From: CAJBLF01 sp964560855
GTDB taxonomy: Bacteria; Patescibacteriota; Gracilibacteria; Absconditabacterales; Absconditicoccaceae
Reading direction: 5' to 3'
Assembly: GCA_964560855.1 (NCBI GenBank)
Contig: CAZLLU010000004.1
Location: forward strand, 1 to 40,215
Length of the DNA stretch: 40,215 bases
The first letter of the stretch is position 1, and each line of letters opens with the position of its first letter. The translations under genes were made by a program, and so were the position numbers. The notes under the pieces are model-generated. The model was not told the origin of the DNA, did not search any database, and was given only the letters and a program-made list of their open reading frames with translations. Below, piece after piece: positions 28,236 to 37,097 of this stretch.

Positions 28236-29354
28236 TTACAATGTCTTATCAGTAACGATTTTGCCTTTTACACATCCATTCAAAGCATTTCTTTCCTCTG
28301 CTTCAGCTCGGAATTTCGTCAAGACATTGGAAGCAGTGTAAGTCACTGGCCGTTTTTCCAATAGTCATTTCATGACAATATAGCTCTCGCAGACGATATA
28401 TTTGCTTGGATTGGTAGTCTTTCAGACCATCTTGTTTGCATACGCTGTCCTCCATTCTGCATAGTAAGGATTCTTGGTTGTTACATAGGTGAAGGTCATA
28501 TCTTTGGTAGTAATCAATGGAATCTCATATTTCTTGAGCAGATAGACAACGGCATCCATGAGCTTTTGATTGCCAATGGTTGTAGGAGTGATGGCGTCAG
28601 GTTCATCGAGCGTATCTACAGAAGTGCCGATTACAGTGCCGGTCGCATTTTGAACATCTGTACTCGTTCCACTAAATACATCGGAAGAGATATCCTGTGT
28701 CCCTGTGGTGTCGCCTAATCCTGTTCATAATACAGTTCCCTCTCCTGTGAAGATGTATCCGTCTGTAGGGATCCTATCTTGTCCAAGGAAATTCTGTGCA
28801 ATATAATCAGAGAAAGATGATTGATATTCCTTATGCACTTGATAATAATCGTATGCCGTCAGCACAAGACTGATGATCAAAAGGATGAGGTATATCTTGG
28901 TTCCTGTCAATGCCCAGAAACTCTTGGTGATACGATGTTTGAATATTAATGTCAAAGACATGAAAACGATAAAGCCGAGCACCAATGCGAAGAGCAACAT
29001 AATTTCTATAGCTCCGCTGTTGTATTGGAACATAAAGAAAATGATGATTGCTACGGCGAAACTGATGATGGCAGGCATAGCCAATTCAGATCTTTTTTTA
29101 TGGTCCCTAACCGTAGAGTGGAAATGCTCTTGGAAAGTGACTTTGGATTCGTGTATAGGCCTTTTTTCGATATCTTTTTTTTCTTCTCCTTTGCCTCCCT
29201 CGACAGCATTGTAGAGGACGCCTATCAGGATGATAGCGATCAGGTTAATCGCTCCGAGCCAGAAAAATTTTGCCTGTCATCGCAATATTCCTATAATCAA
29301 TGGTTGCAGTACGAAAAAATAGATACTAAACAAAAGAAAGAGGTTTTTTTTCAT
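28236..29354 (-). CDS. Membrane protein with exported C-terminal domain
   Basis: 372 residues, not recognised. About five hydrophobic segments lie in the first ~200 residues (FLLFSIYFFVLQPLIIGIL, FWLGAINLIAIILIGVLY, IISFAVAIIIFFMF, MLLFALVLGFIVFMSLTLI, IYLILLIISLVLTAY). A Thr/Ser/Asp-rich linker follows, then a C-terminal ~120-residue domain (DAVVYLLKKYEIPLITTKDMTFTYVTTKNPYYAEWRTAYANKMVGKTTNPSKYIVCESYIVMKGLL split across the domain) that faintly recalls S-layer-homology helices. Many Gly in the linker are TGA. It is divergent from the VirB2-like operon. Confidence 0.65.
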
Positions 29355-29445
29355 AGAGCTGTATAATATTAAATAAAAATGTCAATTATTTTTGCCTATA
29401 TATCGGCATATATATACAATACGAGGTATTTTTCAAGGTCAAAAG

Positions 29446-29473
29446 TTGCAAAATTTTTGTAAACGGATAGAAT
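29446..29473 (+). promoter_or_regulatory. Weak promoter of the VirB2-like operon
   Basis: TTGCAA (29446-29451), 16-bp spacer, TAGAAT (29468-29473). Position is 52 nt upstream of the first ATG. Weak match. Confidence 0.35.
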
Positions 29474-29525
29474 TATATCAATAGTCAAAGTACTGTTTTG
29501 ACGCTTTATATTCTCGGCAATCCCT

Positions 29526-30020
29526 ATGAAAAAATTCATGCTCGCAGCTATTGTTATGTATGCAAGCCTGATCGTCGTCTGATATGCTCAGATGATTGTT
29601 CCTGATTCAACAAATTATATTCTTACCGAACAGGAAAGCTCTGTACTCGTTTCTGATGATATCAAGGATCCACTCAGATGAGGTGCGTACAATATCTTAT
29701 CGCCCGAAGATGGAACAGGATTAGTTTCGGGAGTAGTAGGCGTAGGGGAGCAAATCCAAACGCATGAGACAGCACAGAATAAAGTCATGGATCTTATCAA
29801 GAGCGTCATCAATTATGCATTATGATTACTTGGCTTGGTGGCATTGGTGTATTTGATCTATCATGGGTTTCTTATGGTTACTGCTACGGGTGATGATACT
29901 CAATACAAGAAAGGAATCAAAGGAATCAAATTTGCTGCTATAGCTATAGCAGGTATCGGTGCTAGTTGGCTTATCGTGAGTGCAATATTCCGATTAATTG
30001 CTTTACTTATTTGACAATAA
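29526..30020 (+). CDS. VirB2/TrbC-like membrane protein
   Basis: 164 residues, readable only with TGA as Gly (five cases, including VVGYAQ and NYALGLLG). A signal peptide (KKFMLAAIVMYASLIVVGYAQ) is followed by a polar segment and two closely spaced hydrophobic helices (about 105-125 and 140-160) with a short basic loop (TQYKKGIKGIKF). This signal-plus-two-helix layout is that of VirB2/TrbC pilins, although the polar part is longer than usual. It lies 2 bp before a second protein of the same type. Confidence 0.65.
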
Positions 30021-30022
30021 AT

Positions 30023-30556
30023 ATGATGATATCATTTTGGCAGAAAATACTATTTGGTATCTTCTCCATCTTTGGAACAGCTTTTGTTGTAGTTGGATCT
30101 TTCCCTGGAATAACATCGGCGCAATTTTCAGAATCTGAATCAGCATTTCCTTATGAGATCCAAGGTCAGGAATATGAGGAAGGCTTTGAAACGACAGATA
30201 TCGCTTCAGGACTTATCGTCCCTGAAATGGAGGGAAATACAAGCCTTATCAAAAAGTTGACCAATTACTTCGGGCTTAGTGATACTCAATATTACCAAGA
30301 AGATACCAAGACTCCAGCGACAAATTACATCAAATGGATACTCAATATTCTTCTCGGACTTGTGAGTTTGCTTTCGCTCGTGATGATTATGTTTGCGTTC
30401 TATCTTATCTTTTTTTCCAAGTGAGATGAAGCAGTTACAAAAGCCAAGAAGATCTTGATTGGCGTGGGCATAGCACTTGCTATCATGGGATTATCACGAT
30501 TTATCGCAAGCTTCTTCTTTGATATTTATGGAACAGTGACAGGTACAGGAATATAG
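30023..30556 (+). CDS. Second VirB2/TrbC-like membrane protein
   Basis: 177 residues. An N-terminal signal (FWQKILFGIFSIFGTAFVVVGSFPGITSAQ) precedes a ~75-residue acidic polar part, then two hydrophobic helices (about 110-130 and 145-165) around a basic loop (SKGDEAVTKAKKIL; the Gly is TGA). The arrangement repeats that of the preceding gene, so the two may be paralogous pilin or pore subunits. Two consecutive ATGs; the first was used. The next gene starts 22 bp downstream. Confidence 0.65.
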
Positions 30557-30578
30557 TTTTACCTTCTTTTGTTAACAC

Positions 30579-31280
30579 ATGTTGTTCGCTCCTTGAGACA
30601 AAAACAAAATTCAGAAAAAATCACAAGAGAATCTCTTCAATGCGGAGACAATGTTACCGATCTCCGAAATTAGGAACGATACCATTATTATGAAGGACGG
30701 CGGACTCAGATCAATCCTTAGAATCAACGGTGTCAATCTTGATCTCAAAAATTTCGATGAACAGCAAATCGTACTCGAGCAATACAAAAAGTTTCTCAAT
30801 GGACTCGAATTTCCTATGCAGATATTGGTCCGCAATACATTCCTAGATCTTTCAAATTATCTGACGTATATAAAAGAAAAATTAGATGTTATAGAAAATC
30901 CTGTACTCAAATCGCAATGAGAATCATATTATAGATTTTTGCAGAATATCGATATGCAACAAGGATTGATTTATAACAAGGAATTTTATATCATTGTGCC
31001 ATATTACGAAAGCGAACAGGACAAAAGTTCTATTCAGAGATCACGATGGGGAAAGTTGCTTGACGTACTCAATGCTAAAGATACTGTAGAAAAAATTGTT
31101 CAGAGATATAGGCAGTTTCTCAAAGGTAGGAACGGTTTGGAAACAAGGGTAAATCTGATTATTGAAGGTCTGGGCAGTATGGGTATTTGAGCAGAGAAAA
31201 TCACGACACCTGATATTATCAATCTTCTCTTCCGCTGCTATAACCCATTACTCCATAGCTCGCAAGCTTCTATGATGTAA
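30579..31280 (+). CDS. TraC/VirB4 N-terminal-domain-like protein
   Basis: 233 residues. The first half (LPISEIRNDTIIMKDGGLRSILRINGVNLDLKNFDEQQI, then YKKFLNGLEFPMQILVRN) matches the N-terminal domain of TraC/VirB4-type conjugation ATPases (i..I....iimkdGg.r.iL.v.g.N...........f...l....fpiQil). The C-terminal part (RYRQFLKGRNGLETRVNLIIEGLGSMGIGAEKIT and LLFRCYNP) matches the rest of that domain. There is no Walker A/B motif: the ATPase half is absent and the gene ends at TAA before a terminator. A separate ATPase gene may exist elsewhere, as in other candidate-phyla systems. With the two pilin-like genes this suggests a type IV secretion-like apparatus. Confidence 0.75.
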
Positions 31281-31304
31281 TCGATAGTGTATACGTACAT
31301 TATA

Positions 31305-31331
31305 CAAAAAAATCCGTATCCACGGATTTTT
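31305..31331. terminator. Bidirectional terminator
   Basis: AAAAAAATCCGT, ATCC loop region, ACGGATTTTTT between the TraC-like gene and the opposing DUF1846 gene. Confidence 0.8.
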
Positions 31332-31364
31332 TCTATGTGTTTTTGTTTTATTGCTATCGTCTAA

Positions 31365-32474
31365 TTATATTTTCATGTCGATATCGTATTTTTTTTCTTC
31401 ACAATATTTCTTTGCTTTTTCGTAGATTTCATCACACTTCGTTATTCGTTCTGTTTTACCTTCTCCTCTATCGACTTGTTGCTGATATCGTCATTTTCTT
31501 CTTTCGATCTCTGCTAATGATGCGATGCAGCAAACTTCCTCATTGGTGATTGCCATACCTGCAGAGCTGATTCCCATATCTGTAGGGGATTGATATTTGA
31601 CCATATAGTTTTTGTGCGTTACTATTTTCTTCGCAATGCCCATGACTACTTCAAAGGCTTCCATATCTCTATTATAATTCACTGCGTCTATGCCATACGC
31701 TTTTTTATGATAGCTATCCATCATATTTCCGTCGCCGATATCTATCGTCGCGGCTTCGTATGCTAAATTGACAGGATGATTGATGGGAAGATTCCAGACA
31801 GGAAAGGTCTCGTATTTTGCATATCCTGACTTGATATCGATCTGATGATCATTGTAGATCTGTCCCAGACAGGTAGACATTTTTCCGCTACTGGAAGCTG
31901 CTCCTGTAACGAGGATAAGATTTTTTGTCAGTGGAATATGATCGTCATTACCAAATCCGTCTTCACTGAGGATGGTGTCCGTATTGTGAGGATATCAGGT
32001 AATCTTGTATCTTTCTCGGACTCTGTATTGTTTTCTCTGAAAATCTTTTTCAAAATCGAGAACGATATCGAATCTATCGGTGACATCGATGTTGTTGATG
32101 ACGATATGTGGTTTGATTCAGATATTTTTTTCGATGATTCTTACCATCTGATATACATAATCTTTATAGTCGATATCTTCGTTGCTCAATTGCCTATTGG
32201 ACAAAATATCATTTGCGTTGATACAGAACAATATTTCCGCCTGACTCTTCAATGACGAAAAGATCTGTTTCTTCGATTCCGGATCGAATCATGGTAGGAC
32301 TCTTGCTGCGTGTGCGTCATACATAAATTTCCCTCCAATCTCGAGATACAATCTTCCTCCGCCAAAATTAGCGATCCTATCGAGGATTTTCTCTTTTTGG
32401 AGCTTGATATATTTCGCACCATCGAAGCCATTTTTCTTATAGTTGATGATGTCGGTGGAATTGATTGTGTTCAT
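31365..32474 (-). CDS. DUF1846 family protein, short form
   Basis: 369 residues. DUF1846 is of unknown function. Family blocks: FDGAKYIKLQKEKILDRI, GRLYLEIGGKFMYDAHAARVLPGF (the PG Gly is TGA), the region ITGYPHNTDTILSEDGFG, NLILVTGAASSSGKMSTCLGQIYND (a P-loop-like segment; the family usually has TAPGPGSGKM), then KYETFPVWNLPINHPVNLAYEAATIDIGD and AVNYNRDMEAFEVV. Typical members are ~490-500 residues, so ~120 C-terminal residues are missing, ending in a Lys-rich tail. The stop is a genuine TAA. It is a stand-alone minus-strand gene downstream of uvrA. Confidence 0.9.
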
Positions 32475-32590
32475 GCAAAAAATCAATGATATAAACATCA
32501 TAAGTATATCCGTAGACGGTATTTTTGCAAAAATATGCCGTTTTACCGGCATATTCTCTTGCGTTTTTTTGGAAATATGTTGTGTTTTGA

Positions 32591-35587
32591 CTATTTTACG
32601 ACTTTTCCGTTATCCAAGGTGATGATATCATCCGCGAACTTCAAAATACTCCTGTCATGTTCGATCATCAGAATAGTATCTCCCTTATCCAAAAACTCTT
32701 TGATGACTCTCAGTAATTTCACGATATCGTCTGCGTGAAGACCGACGGTCGGTTCATCGAGAAAGTACATCGTATGTCATTTGTAGGATTTCAATAGGTG
32801 TTTGACTAGCTTTAATCTCTGACTCTCTCCTCACGATAATGTATGTGCAGGTTGTCCCATTTTGAGATATCCCAATCATATATCAACCATTAGTTGTAAA
32901 TCATCACGGATGTGGTCAAGTTCAGAAAAGAATTCCAAAGCATCTTTGATATACATATCCAAGACCTCATCGATACTTTTCCCTCTTCGTTTGATTGCCA
33001 GTATTTCCGTCTTATATCTTTTCCCATTACATAATTCACATGGGACATAGGTGTCAGGCAAAAATTGCAATTCTACTTTTTTATATCCATACCCATCGCA
33101 GGCAGGGCAAGCTCACTTATCGGAGTTGAAACTATAATAACTTGCATTGAAACCAAGATATTTACTTTCCGTCGTCCCTGCATAGAGTTGTCTGATGTTA
33201 TCGAACGTTCAGATAAAGGTCGCTGGGCAGGATCTCGGTGTCTTACCGATACTCGTCTGATCGACATAGATAGTGTTCTTAATCTCTTCGTGACCCAAGA
33301 TAGTATCGACGGACAGGTCTTTGTAGAATTCCTGCATCGCGAGATTCTCATAATGTTCGTATTCATCCTTATGCATGACAGGCGCAGCGAGAATATCGGT
33401 CCGATTCCATCATTTTTTCAAGAGTTCCAACCTGATGAAACTCTGGATGAATTTCTGTTTTTCATTCAAAAATCTAAATAATGTCGTATACATCAATGTC
33501 GTTTTTCCGGCACCGGACGATCAAGTGATAATGGTGAACGTTCATAATCTGATCCTGACATCGATATCTTTCAGATTATATTTGGATGCTTTCTTGATGC
33601 TGACGTAATTGTTGCTTGGGGTATGTTCAAAATTCGCCGTCACTTTTTTCTTTCATAGGATATATTGTGCAGTCAGCGTGTTCGATTTCAAGAACTCATC
33701 GTACGGTCCATTGAACATAACCTTACCTCAGAAATCTCAGGCGCCAGGCCCTATTTCTACGACTCGGTCGGATGCTTCAATAAATTCTTCGTTATGTTCT
33801 ACGACGACGATGGTGTTGCCCATCTCTCTCAATTTCTTGATGGCGGTGATCGCTCTCATGATTTCTTTCTGATCGAGACCGATGGTCGGCTCGTCGAGGA
33901 CATAGATGATCCCCGTCAATTTATTTCCCAACTGTTTTGCTAATCTCAATCTCTGGATCTCTCCTCAGGAGAGTGTATCGATTCATCTATTCAGACTTAA
34001 ATATCCCAATCACAGATCCAGGATGGTTTTTGCTCTATCGATAAGCGGATTGCCGATTCTATCGACGAGCGTTTTATCTTTCGTTGTATGCTCTTTGTAG
34101 AGATCGATGAATTCCACTAATTCGCTCAGTGGCATTTTCTGTAAGTCTGCAATGTTGTATTTTCCTGATGCTTTATCTTTTGTTTTACTTTTGAATGTCA
34201 AAAATACATTCAGACTCTCTTTCCTTAGCTTCGCTCCGTTGCATTCCGGACAGGTTTTCATATCGAGCATCGCCTGAAAATCTACGGTCAAAAGCCCTTT
34301 TGCGTACTGGTCTTTTACGATTTCCTCTATTCCCTTGTAATACATACTCATATATTTTCCGCCGTAGTTCACTCTGATCAATTCTTCATCTCCAAAAAGA
34401 ACGACGTGTTGAAATCGTTCCGGCAAGTCCTTCCGTAGTTTATCAGGATCGATACTATATTTTTGCGCTAATTTCAGAAGCAATGACTGTCCGAGATTGG
34501 AGTCTCTCCGTGGTAAGATTGCCTTCATATATGGACTCATCGGATCAAGGATTTTGTCGAAATCTACCTGCAAAATCTCGCCGATTCCATGACAGAGCGT
34601 GCATGCTCCTTCCTGCCTGTTAGGTGAGAAATACTGTGTTGTGAATTCTGGATAGGTGATGTTACAATCTGCACAATACATTTTGTCGGTAAACCGTTGG
34701 ATCTCACTTTTGGCTTTTGCTCTCTTGGTTCATTTTTCCGTGACGAAGATTCAGAATTTTTTGAACTCGCCAAGAATTTTTATGATATCTTCTTTTAATC
34801 TGGAAAGCTTTGCTTCTTCGACAGTCACTCTATCGTAGATGCCGTAGATGCTTACCGGAAAATATTCTACCGGGATATTCGGTGTCTCGAGGTAGAAATA
34901 CTCTATAGGATCAAGGGACGTAGGGCTTTGTACTTGTTTCTGTTTCTTTGGCTCTTTGTCTTTTTCCCCTTGTTTTTTTGTAGCATCAGCGACAATCAAA
35001 TAACGAGTGAATCCCTTTCCTTTTTCCACTTTGTTTCTATTTTTTTTGACGAACTCCATCAAATCTTCTTTCTTCTCAAAATGCCCTGATTCTTGGAGAA
35101 GATATATTTTCTGACTCATATAATGTTTCTGTATTTCTCCCATGACCTGTTCGATGGTCTGCGGTTTGATTATTCTTCCACAGTTGTAGCAGTAACTATC
35201 TCCCAGTTTTGCATACAACAATCTCAGATAGTCATCGATCTCCGTCAGTGTTCCGACCGAGCTTCTCGAGTTTCCTCCTTTCTTGTTCTGCTCTATCGCT
35301 ATGGCAGGGGAGAGCCCGCTACAGTAGTCGATCTCAGGTCTTTCTCACAAATTGAAAAATTGTCTCAAGTATGAGCTCAATGACTCTATGTATCTATACT
35401 GTCCTTCTTTGTAGATAGTATCGAAGGCGAGCGAAGATTTTCCTGATCCGGAGACCCCCGTGATGGTGATCAGTTTGTTTTTTGGAATCTCAATATCGAT
35501 ATTTTTCAGATTATGAGTTTTTACTCCCTGAAATTTTATCGTCGCTTCGAAATTACTCAATATTGGTGCTGCTTTTTTCTTTGGCAT
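32591..35587 (-). CDS. uvrA: Excinuclease ABC subunit A
   Basis: 998 residues, slightly longer than usual (~940). UvrA finds bulky DNA lesions and loads UvrB. Walker A1 GVSGSGKS is at 44-51; zinc modules CADC...CTLC and ACPACDG..CELC, first signature DTLSGGEIQRLRL, Walker B YVLDEPTIGLD, second Walker A GSSGAGKTTL, second signature HTLSGGESQRLKL and Walker B YFLDEPTVGLH are all present. A Lys/Gln-rich insertion (about 185-205, KKQGEKDKEPKKQKQVQ) lies in the UvrB-binding region. TGA codes the first Gly of LSGGE (33965) and the Gly of ITGSSGAGKT (33521), both essential. CGA/CGG positions such as KWRGKSI and ASDWVVEIGPGAG suit Trp. No adjacent uvrB. ATG is preceded by a repeat tract. Confidence 0.98.
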
Positions 35588-35589
35588 GT

Positions 35590-35694
35590 TTTTGAATTCA
35601 GAATTTAGAATTAAAAATTTAGAATTAAAAATTTAGAATTTAGAATTTAAAATTTAAAATTAAAAATTAAAAATTTAAAATTTAAAATTTAAAA
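35590..35694. repeat. AATTTAGAATTTAAAATT word-repeat tract
   Basis: About 105 bp made of AATTTAGAATTT, AATTAAAAATTT and AATTTAAAATTT words between uvrA and the DUF1653 gene. No promoter for uvrA can be separated from it. Confidence 0.85.
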
Positions 35695-35916
35695 TTATTC
35701 TCCTATATATTCAAACCTTTTAACTTTCTTTCCATCTACCATAACATACTCTTCGAACATAGTTTTTGGCCTGACTCGCAATGCATTATCGCCAAATTCA
35801 TCACTATGATACAATGCTTTGTAGACGACAAGTTCCTCCAAGGTTTCGCTATGTCTGGCTATTCAGATGACTTCATAGCTTTTCCCTTTGAAATGACGAT
35901 ATTTTCAGAGTTGCAT
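35695..35916 (-). CDS. DUF1653 protein
   Basis: 73 residues, too interrupted by TGA (three cases) to be seen under the standard code. It reads MQLGKYRHFKGKSYEVIGIA, then RHSETLEELVVYKALY, ALWVRPKTMFEE and KRFEYIG. All match the family: G.YrHyKG..Y.vi.iArhsETlE.lVvYqaLY, lWvRP..mF and v.RF. The Trp of LWVRP is CGA at 35776, the Arg is AGG, and the Arg of YRHFKG is CGT. Function unknown. It probably forms an operon with uvrA. Confidence 0.92.
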
Positions 35917-35989
35917 TTGTTTTAAAAATTAGAAATTGAAAGCATGAAGGCATAGGTTTTAAACTGAACGCTTATTAGCTATATTGTAG

Positions 35990-36041
35990 CTTTAAGCTTT
36001 AAACTTTAAACTTTGAGCTTTAAGCTTTAAACTTTAAACGA
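35990..36041. repeat. CTTTAAGCTTTAAAC word repeats
   Basis: AGCTTTAAGCTTTAAACTTT and related words, repeated twice, directly before the end of the transglycosylase-like gene. Same family as the group near 17150-17215. Confidence 0.7.
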
Positions 36042-36051
36042 ATAGGTATAT

Positions 36052-36870
36052 TTAGTACGTGTTTTTAAGCTCTCGATCCAAGACTTTTACAAATTTTGGG
36101 ATGAGACCGTATCTGGTAGCTCCACTATATTCTTGGGTATATCCGTCATAGAGGTAGTTTGGATGGATAGGGAGGACAACATTACCTGAGATGGTTCCAC
36201 CGTTGTAGAGCGCTGAGTGATTTACAAGTCCGGTCATGTCGAAGCCAGTGTACGTCAAGTTGATTCAGAGTTTAGAGTTATATTGGGTTCGTTTTGCTTT
36301 GGAAAAATCTATGAAATCCTGTATGGTGGTCAGGAATTTTCCCTCAGTGATATTTCCTGTTCCATATTCCTTGCTGAGGATCTGGAATGGGCCATCGCCG
36401 TTTTCCGGCAAATAATATCCGCAATTACTTTCCCTATACCGAGTAGCTATCGTCAGCGCTGTAGGAAAATTGTTTGCAAAACTGATGCTATCTATGGTAT
36501 TGTATCGTCCAGTGCAGCTATCGGCTGTCGTAATCTCCTTGCTGACGCCGCTATACTGATTGACGAACGTTTGTTTGGATGTTTCGGAAGTGTTTTTTGC
36601 TTTGGATTTTTCCGTGTTGATTTGTGACATATGATAAGCAGCGAGCGTATCGAGATAATAGTCGAGTTTATCGTGGCCAGAAAATTGCTCTTTGAGATTC
36701 TTGAGTTGAATATAGAAATCTCATTTGATTGTCATGTCGCCGGAACTTATGGTATCGAATTGTGCCCTGAGTGAGTTGATCGCGGTTACATCACGGCTCG
36801 TTGGTTCATAGGCAAAAGTGAGGCTACACAAAAGTCCAATGATGATAAAGGAAAAACAGAGTTTCTTCAT
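36052..36870 (-). CDS. Exported lytic transglycosylase-like protein
   Basis: 272 residues. A signal peptide (KKLCFSFIIIGLLCSLTFA) precedes a helical region and the segment TIATWYRESNCGYYLPENGDGPFQIL, which resembles the lytic-transglycosylase core (catalytic Glu of ES, then a G-x-G/P-F-Q block). Peptidoglycan-cutting enzymes are standard in type IV secretion loci (VirB1) and this gene follows two VirB6/TrbL-like genes. The match is by motif only; the rest of the SLT fold is not certain. TGAs are Gly in KGDFYI and KLGINL. Confidence 0.65.
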
Positions 36871-36942
36871 GATATGAAAAAAAGAAATAAATCCAATCCT
36901 GCTGAAGCAGGGTTTCCTGAAAGGTCAACTTTCAATGTAGAT

Positions 36943-37071
36943 TTATCTCTTCTAATTTCAACGACAAATAATTATTCTGAAGAGATAATTTCGACATCAC
37001 AAAAATGCTCAATACTTCGAATTTTTGTGTGTCTCAAATATCTCCTCTAATTTCAATGACAAATAATTATT
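36943..37071. repeat. 32-bp direct repeat with hairpins
   Basis: Copies at 36945-36976 and 37040-37071 (ATCTCYTCTAATTTCAAYG..) differ at two bases. A perfect TTATCTCTTC/GAAGAGATAA stem (36943-36952, 36979-36988) flanks the first, and GACATCACAAAAAT/ATTTTTGTGTGTC (about 36992-37033) lies between copies. The region is otherwise gene-free. Confidence 0.65.
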
Positions 37072-37097
37072 ACAAGAGAAATATACTATAGCTTGAT

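Noticed and set aside
36890..36930. CCTGC-TGAA-GCAGG hairpin as a terminator of the VirB6-like operon
   Set aside because: It can form, but it lies beyond the repeat region and its T-run is weak; left unassigned.
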